Source: Chitinophaga pinensis (GTDB lineage Bacteria > Bacteroidota > Bacteroidia > M30B66). From it: DNA of 5,402 nt. Position 1 is the first letter of the stretch; each line of letters opens with the position of its first letter. Location: the NCBI GenBank assembly GCA_943330985.1, contig CALQJV010000104.1, positions 1 through 5,402 on the forward strand. The letters are read 5' to 3'. The position numbers were made by a program, and so were the translations under genes. Shown piece after piece: positions 1 through 5,402 of the stretch. The notes under the pieces were generated by a model, which saw only the letters and a program-made list of their open reading frames with translations, was not told the origin of the DNA and searched no databases.

Positions 1-750
1 CATCCGAGTTATATGGCAATGTATGTTTGCACTGCCTTTTGGATGATTCTTAAAGTCAAGGACCCGTTGTTTCAAAAAAAATTATTCAATGTTGGATTCA
101 TTTCCCTTTTTGCATTATCAACCCTCCTTTTAATTTCCAAAGCGGGAATCCTTGTATTGATTCTTATTGGTGTATATTCCTTGTACGAATTGATTTTTGA
201 ACATAGAAAAATTAAACTCGCAGGTTTGGTCATTGGGACTTTTGTTCTGTCTTTTATTTTTTTATTTTATTTTGTCCCTGAATTCTCTCAAAGATTTACG
301 AGCGTTTTTGTTAATTTAAAATCTCAAAACAATAATCAATCTGACGATAGTACTGGAGCGCGCATGGCTGTTTGGGAGGCATCCAAGGCATGTATCAGTC
401 AGCATTTTTTCTCTGGAACGGGAACAGGTAGTGCGAATGATGCTTTGATGCAGCATTACCAAACTCATGGAATGACCATAGCTTTCAAAGAACATTTAAA
501 TGCACATAACCAATATTTGCAAACGTTTATTACGTTGGGCATTTTAGGTTTTATTGGATTATTAGTTATGCTTTTCTATCCATTATCGCATGCCATTTCC
601 AATAGAAATCTATTATATGCTGGCTTTATATTTATTTTCGCAGTTAATATCTTTGTAGAGTCCATGCTTGAAACGCAAGCAGGCAATTTGTTTTTTGCAT
701 TTTTAAATGCATTGCTTTTTATGAATTCTTCACAAAATCAAGAACCATGA
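1..750 (+). CDS. O-antigen ligase / polymerase family membrane protein (Wzy_C-type), 5' partial
   Basis: The reading frame is open to the first base of the window (it begins HPSY before the first ATG at 13), so the gene starts upstream; 249 codons are present of a family usually about 400-450 residues long. HPSY is a motif often seen in the middle of Bacteroidota members. Counting from that His, hydrophobic segments lie at about 31-48, 49-66, 73-92, 172-193, 203-221 and 228-240. Between the third and fourth is a hydrophilic periplasmic-type loop (about 93-171) with R121 in an RMAVW motif, a G-rich GTGTGS stretch (139-144) and NAHNQYL with H169, matching the Arg and His expected in WaaL/Wzy_C enzymes. 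Such proteins act in the inner membrane on undecaprenyl-linked glycans, either polymerising repeat units or transferring the glycan to its acceptor; sequence alone does not separate these. The stop overlaps the start of the aminotransferase gene by four bases (ATGA), indicating translational coupling. Confidence 0.88.
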   Translation, partial: HPSYMAMYVCTAFWMILKVKDPLFQKKLFNVGFISLFALSTLLLISKAGILVLILIGVYSLYELIFEHRKIKLAGLVIGTFVLSFIFLFYFVPEFSQRFTSVFVNLKSQNNNQSDDSTGARMAVWEASKACISQHFFSGTGTGSANDALMQHYQTHGMTIAFKEHLNAHNQYLQTFITLGILGFIGLLVMLFYPLSHAISNRNLLYAGFIFIFAVNIFVESMLETQAGNLFFAFLNALLFMNSSQNQEP

Positions 751-1973
751 TCCCCTTCTCTCCCCCACATATCGACCAAGAAATTATTGATGAAGTTGTT
801 GCCGCTTTAAAATCGGGATGGATTACTACAGGACCTCGAACCAAACAATTTGAGAAAGACCTCAGTGCATATAATGGAAATCCGAATACACTGTGTTTGA
901 ATTCGGCAACGGCCGGACTTGAAATCATTCTTCGTTGGTTTGGTGTTGGACCGGGTGACGAAGTGATTGTTCCTGCATATACTTATTCAGCAACTGCCAA
1001 TGTGGTTATGCATACTGGAGCAAGACCCGTCTTTTGTGATGTGAAAGCCGATGATTTTAATATCAATCCTTCTTGCATAGAGCACTTGATAACTGAGAGA
1101 ACCAAAGTGATCATGCCCGTAGATTTTGGCGGAATGCCTTGTGATTTTGATGAGATCAATGCTTTGGTGAGAAAAGAAACGATACAAGCAAAATTTAAGG
1201 CGAATGGCGAAAACCAAGAAAAGCTTGGTCGCATTTTGGTGCTTTCGGATGCAGCTCATTCTATTGGTGCTCGTTATCATGGAAAAATGACGGGCTCATT
1301 AACTGATGTATCTGTATTTTCCTTTCATGCTGTAAAAAACCTCACTACTGCCGAAGGTGGTGCAATTGCTTTGAACCTTCCCGAACCGTTCGACAATAAA
1401 GCCATTTACGACGCACTTTGTATTTCAACACTGCATGGACAAAACAAAGATGCACTCGCCAAAATGCAGAAAGGAAATTGGAAATACGACATTATAGAAC
1501 CGGGTTATAAATGCAATATGACCGACATCATGGCGGCCATTGGTTTAGTTGAACTTCGCCGTTATGAATCGTTCACATTGCCTCGAAGAAAAGAAATATT
1601 CGATGCCTATAAATCCGCATTAAGTAAATATGTTTGGGCGGAAATTGCACCTTTCGAAACAGATTCCAAAACTTCGTCATACCATTTATTCCCATTAAGA
1701 ATACGAGGAATTTCGGAAGTTCAGCGTGATGCCATCATGCAAAAAATATTCGATCAAGATGTTTCCGTGAACGTGCATTTTATACCTGTTCCGATGATGA
1801 GTTTTTACAAAGAACAAGGATATTCGATTGCCAACTATCCGATAACCTACGATAATTTTAGTCGTGAAATTTCCTTACCCGTTTACATCGATTTGACCAA
1901 CGAACAAGTGAATCGGGTAGTTGAGGCGCTTGTTTCGGCAGTTGAATCGACCATTACAAATCAACATGCTTAA
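747..1973 (+). CDS. DegT/DnrJ/EryC1/StrS family PLP-dependent sugar aminotransferase
   Basis: A 408-residue fold-type I aminotransferase, predicted to transfer an amino group (usually from glutamate) to a keto-sugar nucleotide in the cytoplasm, giving an amino sugar for surface glycan. The N-terminus (MIPFSPPHI then SGWITTGP, residues 23-30) matches the usual family start, supporting the ATG at 747. Visible family landmarks are the DEVIVPAYTYSATAN segment (71-85), the cofactor Asp in SDAAHS (D168), the Schiff-base Lys in FSFHAVKNLTTAEGG (K197) and the GYKCNMTDIMAAIG segment (253-266). A charged stretch at about 139-163, between the central beta strands and SDAAH, makes it longer than the roughly 370-390 residues of PglE- or ArnB-like enzymes; similar insertions occur in Bacteroidota homologues. 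Its position directly before a PglC-like transferase favours a 4-amino-4,6-dideoxy sugar nucleotide (bacillosamine or QuiNAc4N type) as product, but the substrate is inference. It overlaps both neighbours (4 and 8 bases). Confidence 0.93.
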   Translation: MIPFSPPHIDQEIIDEVVAALKSGWITTGPRTKQFEKDLSAYNGNPNTLCLNSATAGLEIILRWFGVGPGDEVIVPAYTYSATANVVMHTGARPVFCDVKADDFNINPSCIEHLITERTKVIMPVDFGGMPCDFDEINALVRKETIQAKFKANGENQEKLGRILVLSDAAHSIGARYHGKMTGSLTDVSVFSFHAVKNLTTAEGGAIALNLPEPFDNKAIYDALCISTLHGQNKDALAKMQKGNWKYDIIEPGYKCNMTDIMAAIGLVELRRYESFTLPRRKEIFDAYKSALSKYVWAEIAPFETDSKTSSYHLFPLRIRGISEVQRDAIMQKIFDQDVSVNVHFIPVPMMSFYKEQGYSIANYPITYDNFSREISLPVYIDLTNEQVNRVVEALVSAVESTITNQHA

Positions 1974-2559
1974 ACGCAGTTTTGATATTTTTTCATCCCT
2001 AATCGGAATCATTTTATTATTTCCGATTCTATTGATTCTTTGGATATGCATTCAATTAGAATCTTCAGGAGGAGGATTTTATCGTCAAGTCCGTGTGGGT
2101 AAAGATGGGGTAGATTTTCGTTTATGGAAATTCAGAACCATGCAAAGCGGTGCAGACAAGAAAGGTTTGCTCACTATTGGAGGAAGAGATTCACGTGTAA
2201 CACGGATTGGGTATTATATACGTAAATACAAGCTCGATGAACTGCCTCAACTCATTAATGTGCTAGTGGGCGATATGAGCATCGTAGGCCCTCGGCCAGA
2301 AGTCCGAAAATATGTAAACCTATATACCTCAGATCAACTAAAAGTACTCTCTGTAAAACCTGGCATAACCGATTATGCGAGCATTGAGTATTCCAACGAA
2401 AATGAACTTTTGGCTCTATCAGAAAATCCAGAAAGAACCTATATCGAAGATGTTTTACCGGCAAAGTTGGAGTTGAATCTAAAATACTTGGCAGAGCAAG
2501 GTTTTTTCACAGATTTAAAAATCATTTTCCATACAATTGGGAAAATCGTTTCAAAATAA
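1966..2559 (+). CDS. Initiating sugar-phosphate transferase, PglC-like monotopic phosphoglycosyltransferase
   Basis: A 197-residue bacterial sugar transferase that should move a sugar-1-phosphate from a nucleotide sugar to undecaprenyl phosphate on the inner face of the inner membrane, the first committed step of glycan assembly. The frame extends back to a TTG at 1921, but the ATG at 1966 starts MLKRSFDIF, the standard family N-terminus, so it is chosen. Residues 7-30 form the single hydrophobic re-entrant helix with the bend Pro at P20. Then come the YRQVRVG motif (39-45), KFRTM (55-59), the catalytic Asp-Glu pair in KLDELPQL (D91, E92) and GDMSIVGPRPE (102-112), all intact. Its small size (no extra N-terminal membrane domain) places it with PglC-type rather than WbaP/WcaJ-type enzymes. 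The start overlaps the aminotransferase end by eight bases, and a hairpin follows at once, so it is the last gene of the operon. The sugar is probably the amino sugar made by the preceding enzyme (inference). Confidence 0.92.
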   Translation: MLKRSFDIFSSLIGIILLFPILLILWICIQLESSGGGFYRQVRVGKDGVDFRLWKFRTMQSGADKKGLLTIGGRDSRVTRIGYYIRKYKLDELPQLINVLVGDMSIVGPRPEVRKYVNLYTSDQLKVLSVKPGITDYASIEYSNENELLALSENPERTYIEDVLPAKLELNLKYLAEQGFFTDLKIIFHTIGKIVSK

Positions 2560-2594
2560 AAAGCCCCGAAATTCTCAATGAACTCTGGGGCTTT
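2553..2594. terminator. Shared bidirectional intrinsic terminator between convergent genes
   Basis: An 8-bp perfect stem pairs AAAGCCCC (2560-2567) with GGGGCTTT (2587-2594) around a 19-base loop that can pair partly. Read on the - strand, the stem is followed by TTTTT-A-TTTT, an excellent U tract, and it lies 19 bases past the stop of the DUF4476 gene. Read on the + strand, it begins directly after the TAA (2557-2559) of the sugar transferase but has only three Ts after the GC core, so it should work less well in that direction. The location between two convergent stops supports use by both. Confidence 0.85.
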
Positions 2595-2613
2595 ACATTA
2601 ATTTGAAATGCTA

Positions 2614-3723
2614 TTAGCGACGAGGCTGAGTCGCTATAAAATCATTCAATTCATCTACACTCGATGAAAAAGTAAAAGCGCTATTAATTTGGTAATAGTT
2701 GCCTAAATCGTAAGTATGTCCATAGGCAAATTTTGCAAAATCTATACGAGAATCTTCGAAAGAAAACAATTTCATGATTTGACCCACTTGCGATGATGTC
2801 ATGCAATTACTCGAGAATGCTTGCTTTGCAACTTGAAGCTTATTGTCTTCGAACGATTGACCATTGATTGTATTCATGGCCGCACCAAATGCATTTTGAT
2901 CCATCGGCCAAGGGCAACCAATTGCTCCGTTGTAACCAGGCATCACATATTGCTGTTGTTGAACTACAACAGGTTGCTGTTGAATTGGCGTACCGTACGT
3001 TGTGGTGGTTGTAGTTTGTTGAACTGTTCCGCCAGAATTAACAACTGTTCCACCTATAGGAATACCAACATTCATGTTAAAATTAACACCTAAATCAGGA
3101 TCATTCACACTCATGTTAATACCACCAACTGGAGCAACTACATTGGTTTGAACAGGGATTCCATTTGTCTGAACGGTAGTAGTGGTAGTTTGTTGAACGG
3201 TTCCTGTTGGGGCCGATGTATATGTTGGTTGCTGAACTACAACTTGTTGTGTAGCAGGTGAATATTGTTGTGCCGATTGGTATTGTTGAACTGGAATGAC
3301 TAACTCTGTTTGTGAAGAAAGTCGCATCACATAAGTTTCCTTCGGATCGGCGTTATTCACTTCAGAAGAATCTTTCATGTTTAAATCGCGAGCTACTTGA
3401 TTGCCCATTCTTTTCACAGTTTTTCCAACATCCGTTTGTTTCTTAGGACGAATGTTGAATGTATATTCCATGTAATTATCTAAATAAATTGTTTTAGTAA
3501 CTACTCCCAAAGCAGGATCTTCAAAGATGGCTTTTACCTTATAATTAGATGGTGTTAGGTCGGTTAAGCGAACATTAGTCTGTGGAGTTTCGTTGTAACG
3601 AAGTCCATTCATTACAATGGTAAAACGTTCTCCATTCTCTGCAAAGAATATCAAATTTGATTTTTGTGCTGATGCGTTAAATGCAAATACACTTAAAATC
3701 ACTATTAAAAATGTGTGTTTCAT
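2614..3723 (-). CDS. Secreted DUF4476-domain protein with Q/T/V-rich linker
   Basis: A 369-residue exported protein of unknown function. Residues 1-19 are a signal peptide (MKHTFLIVILSVFAFNASA, then Q20) with an Ala-x-Ala cleavage site and no lipobox Cys, so it should be released to the periplasm or exported further. Residues about 23-93 form a beta-rich domain of the kind often found ahead of DUF4476 in Bacteroidota (FFAENGERFTIVMNGLRYNE; VRLTDLTP; FEDPALG). Residues about 147-265 are low complexity, rich in Gln, Thr, Val and Gly, with duplicated TVQQTTTTT and VVVQQ units. Residues about 268-365 are the DUF4476 domain: CPWPMDQNAF, FEDNKLQVAK, then the helical LFSFEDSRIDFAKFAY and a closing FSSSVDELNDFI. 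Two cysteines (C270, C307) in the domain could form a disulfide. It is transcribed alone from a candidate promoter at 3764-3790 and ends at the shared hairpin. The domain call is firm; a biochemical role cannot be given. Confidence 0.9.
   Translation of the reverse strand: MKHTFLIVILSVFAFNASAQKSNLIFFAENGERFTIVMNGLRYNETPQTNVRLTDLTPSNYKVKAIFEDPALGVVTKTIYLDNYMEYTFNIRPKKQTDVGKTVKRMGNQVARDLNMKDSSEVNNADPKETYVMRLSSQTELVIPVQQYQSAQQYSPATQQVVVQQPTYTSAPTGTVQQTTTTTVQTNGIPVQTNVVAPVGGINMSVNDPDLGVNFNMNVGIPIGGTVVNSGGTVQQTTTTTTYGTPIQQQPVVVQQQQYVMPGYNGAIGCPWPMDQNAFGAAMNTINGQSFEDNKLQVAKQAFSSNCMTSSQVGQIMKLFSFEDSRIDFAKFAYGHTYDLGNYYQINSAFTFSSSVDELNDFIATQPRR
2944..3285 (-). repeat. Low-complexity, internally duplicated coding segment (Q/T/V-rich linker)
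   Basis: This covers residues about 147-260 of the DUF4476 protein. The DNA at 3011-3030 and 3185-3204 is identical at 19 of 20 bases and encodes the two TVQQTTTTT units (from residues 175 and 233), exactly 58 codons apart. A second pair of identical 10-mers (GAACTACAAC on the + strand, 2961-2970 and 3234-3243) encodes the two VVVQQ units that flank them. The order is VVVQQ, TVQQTTTTT, a Gly/Asn-rich centre, TVQQTTTTT, VVVQQQQ, suggesting an old duplication or slippage-prone linker rather than a folded domain. Confidence 0.75.
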
Positions 3724-3763
3724 GATTTTGGTTTTGGAAATTTTATGTTTCTATTCGACGTTT

Positions 3764-3790
3764 CAAAGATAAAAAACAAACTGATTGCAA
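3764..3790 (-). promoter_or_regulatory. Candidate Bacteroidota sigma-A promoter for the DUF4476 gene
   Basis: On the - strand, TATCTTTG (3771-3764) is an exact match to the Bacteroidota -7 consensus TAnnTTTG. A TTG (3790-3788, in an AATTG context) sits 16 bases upstream as a possible -33 element, slightly closer than the usual spacing. The leader from the -7 element to the ATG is about 40 bases and ends in an A-rich stretch (CCAAAACCAAAATC), typical of Bacteroidota genes that lack a Shine-Dalgarno sequence. Confidence 0.55.
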
Positions 3791-3829
3791 TTTAAATTAA
3801 AGGGAGATTAAAAATTACCAGCTCCAGTT

Positions 3830-4142
3830 TCACTCATCAAGTTGCTCGATACTGCATTTAAGTATTTGAATCGATGCTAACAGATCGTTCAACCATTTCT
3901 ATCACTTGATGTAATTTGTCGAATTGCAACAATCACCGACGGCAATAACCCATCGGGCTAACATTCCTTGAATACCGCTAATGTCGGTTACTCTAACAGT
4001 TAATATTTCGATTTACCAAGCATAGGTGGTATCGAATTCAAAGCAGGAATAGGGTTGATTGAACTATATTGCTGTTTGTGCGGTGTTCGTAACCCGGAGC
4101 TCCAGGTATTTCACAAATCTCTTTTAATAGTTCAATATTCAT
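3830..4142 (-). pseudogene. Decayed M42-family aminopeptidase (FrvX/glutamyl aminopeptidase-like) remnant
   Basis: No intact gene fits 3724-4165, but pieces of one family appear in order across different frames of the - strand. From an ATG at 4142-4140 the first 21 codons (to 4080) read MNIELLKEICEIPGAPGYEH..., a typical M42 N-terminus; this frame then runs 13 unrelated codons to a TGA (4040-4038). At 4012-3962 another frame reads IEILTVRVTDISGIQGM, resembling the M42 EILTAGGTD-x-x-GIQ segment with both glycines of GGTD lost. At 3914-3888 comes LHQVIEMVE, resembling the C-terminal segment holding a metal-ligand His, and after one extra base DLLASIQILKCSIEQLDE and a TGA (3832-3830), matching the family C-terminus. 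M42 enzymes are usually about 340-360 residues; only about 104 codons' worth of DNA remains, so the bulk of the catalytic and tetramerisation domains has been deleted. The ATG is 23 bases after the pyk stop. The family assignment is from memory of motifs. Confidence 0.75.
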
Positions 4143-4165
4143 TCAACAAATGAAGTAGATTTTCT

Positions 4166-5402
4166 TTATTCAACAAAACTTATTTTCAACATATTCGATT
4201 TTCCAAATTCATGCATTGGAATACTCGCTACGTTTATAATTAAATCGTCTTGACGAATAAAACCTTGTTTCTTAAGCAAATCTTTAATGTCAGAAATAGT
4301 ATGATCGGTGCTCACCATTTTATCGTAATAGAATCCTCGAACGCCCCAAATTAAACTTAAGGTATTGAGTAACGCACGATTTCCAGTAAAAATGTATATG
4401 TTGGCTTTGGGACGAAAACTGGAAATACGAAAGGCTGTGTAACCCGAATGGGTCATCGCAATAATGGCTGTTGCATTGGTTTGTTCGGCCATAGTAACTG
4501 CATTAAAACAAATAGCATCGGATATCATGCGCGACTTTTGCGAGCTCTGCTTGTGGTCTTTGTGGTAAATTCCTTCAAAACCTTCAACACGTGCCAAAAT
4601 TTTCTGAACTGTTTCAATAACGCGAACTGGATGAGCTCCAACTGAAGTTTCTCCGCTCAACATCACAGCATCTGCGCCATCCATCACTGAGTTTGCCACA
4701 TCACCAACTTCTGCTCGTGTAGCGTTGTAATTGGTAATCATCGATTCCATCATTTGGGTTGCAATGATGATGGGCTTGGAAGCTTCCAAACATTTTTTCA
4801 CTAACATTTTTTGAATTAATGGCACATTTTCCATGGGAATTTCAACTCCCAAATCGCCACGAGCAACCATAATTGCGTCGGTGTTTGCAATAATGCCATC
4901 AATCTCATCGATGGCTTCAGGCTTTTCAATTTTCGCTACAATACGAGCATTTTTATTGGCTTTTTGAATATGTCCTTTCAACTCCAAAATATCCGAAGAT
5001 CGGCGCACAAACGATAATCCGATCCATTCAACATCATGCTCCAAAGCAAAATTCAAATCCTGTAAATCCTTTTTCGTTAAGCAGGGAAGTGAAATTTTCG
5101 TATTCGGTAAATTCACTCCTTTCTTTGATGAAAGAACTCCACCATGAATAACCGTACAAACTACTTCATCGTCTTTGTTGGTATCTTTCACTTGAAGAAC
5201 AATCTTCCCATCATCAATCAAAACCGTTTCCCCAATTTGAACATCCTGAGGAAATTGTGGATAGGTAATGTAAACACGTTCGGCATTCCCGATGGCTTTT
5301 TGTGTGGTAATAACTAAATCGTTTCCGGTTACTAATTGAACTCCATTATTCTCAACCTCTCCAATGCGAAGTTTAGGCCCTTGCAAATCTGCAAGTATAG
5401 CA
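4166..5402 (-). CDS. pyk: Pyruvate kinase, N-terminally partial at window edge
   Basis: Converts phosphoenolpyruvate and ADP to pyruvate and ATP in the cytoplasm, the last step of glycolysis. The frame is open to the window end, reading AILADLQGPKLRIGE from 5401; the TTG at 5386 lies inside this conserved motif and is not the start. About 411 codons are present, and by comparison with the usual 470-480 residues some 65-70 N-terminal residues lie beyond the window. Numbering from the first full codon, the B domain covers roughly residues 10-105. The A-domain landmarks are the catalytic Lys in AKIEKPEAID (K157), ARGDLGVEIP (180-189, metal and phosphate site), ATQMMESM (214-221) and MLSGETSVG (247-255). 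The C-terminal alpha/beta domain (about 290-411) contains AMTHSGYTAFRISSFRP and ends FGKSNMLKISFVE, of normal length and intact. No hairpin terminator is evident in the 23 bases before the M42 remnant, so transcription may continue into it. Nothing suggests loss of function. Confidence 0.97.
   Translation of the reverse strand, partial: AILADLQGPKLRIGEVENNGVQLVTGNDLVITTQKAIGNAERVYITYPQFPQDVQIGETVLIDDGKIVLQVKDTNKDDEVVCTVIHGGVLSSKKGVNLPNTKISLPCLTKKDLQDLNFALEHDVEWIGLSFVRRSSDILELKGHIQKANKNARIVAKIEKPEAIDEIDGIIANTDAIMVARGDLGVEIPMENVPLIQKMLVKKCLEASKPIIIATQMMESMITNYNATRAEVGDVANSVMDGADAVMLSGETSVGAHPVRVIETVQKILARVEGFEGIYHKDHKQSSQKSRMISDAICFNAVTMAEQTNATAIIAMTHSGYTAFRISSFRPKANIYIFTGNRALLNTLSLIWGVRGFYYDKMVSTDHTISDIKDLLKKQGFIRQDDLIINVASIPMHEFGKSNMLKISFVE

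Noticed and set aside
13..15. ATG at 13 as the true start of the O-antigen ligase-like gene
   Set aside because: The frame is open upstream and HPSY just before it belongs to a mid-protein motif; a family member starting here would lack its first half.
983..1280. Two overlapping - strand open frames inside the aminotransferase gene
   Set aside because: They are antisense shadows of a clearly conserved enzyme, with no recognisable domains.
1921..1965. Extended TTG start for the sugar transferase, adding 15 residues
   Set aside because: The extra residues lie wholly within the aminotransferase gene and do not resemble the family N-terminus; MLKRSFDIF from the ATG at 1966 does.
2821..3093. 90-codon + strand open frame opposite the DUF4476 gene
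   Set aside because: It is antisense to the low-complexity region, is rich in Cys, Asn and Leu as an artefact of the reverse Gln/Thr codons, and has no family resemblance.
3830..4142. A small regulatory RNA or a riboswitch in the gap downstream of pyk
   Set aside because: The stretch is explained better by protein-like fragments of an M42 peptidase, and no conserved stem-rich RNA structure was recognised.
4448..4645. 65-codon + strand open frame inside pyk
   Set aside because: It is antisense to the conserved pyruvate kinase C-terminal region and its composition is unlike a real protein.
5384..5386. TTG at 5386 as the pyruvate kinase start
   Set aside because: It encodes the Leu inside the conserved ILADLQGPK motif and the frame continues to the window edge.

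Overview
The window looks like chromosome of a Bacteroidota bacterium, probably a flavobacterium-like lineage. The base composition is AT-rich, a lipoprotein-free secreted protein ends in a DUF4476 domain, one promoter matches the Bacteroidota TAnnTTTG -7 element, and the pyruvate kinase and polysaccharide proteins carry sequence typical of this phylum. No RNA genes, insertion sequences, CRISPR arrays or attachment sites were seen.

Left part (1-2594, + strand) is the end of a surface-polysaccharide operon. It holds the C-terminal two thirds or so of an O-antigen ligase/polymerase-type membrane protein (cut by the window edge), a PLP-dependent DegT/DnrJ/EryC1/StrS sugar aminotransferase, and a small PglC-like initiating sugar-phosphate transferase. 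The three genes overlap by 4 and 8 bases, so they are almost certainly co-transcribed and translationally coupled. Together they suggest synthesis of a 4-amino sugar nucleotide, its loading onto undecaprenyl phosphate, and polymerisation or transfer of the finished glycan. The operon ends in a hairpin that begins directly after the last stop codon.

Middle part (2594-4165) is on the - strand. A secreted DUF4476 protein with a Q/T/V-rich internally repeated linker converges on the polysaccharide operon and shares the hairpin terminator. It has its own Bacteroidota-type promoter. Upstream of it, the apparently empty 3830-4142 stretch is the wreck of an M42-family aminopeptidase gene: both ends are recognisable, most of the middle is deleted, and the rest is broken by frameshifts and stops.

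Right part (4166-5402, - strand) is pyruvate kinase, complete at its C-terminus and running off the window at its N-terminus.

The polysaccharide genes cooperate; the DUF4476 gene and pyk are independent neighbours. The least expected item is the M42 pseudogene. I found no convincing novel multi-gene system.
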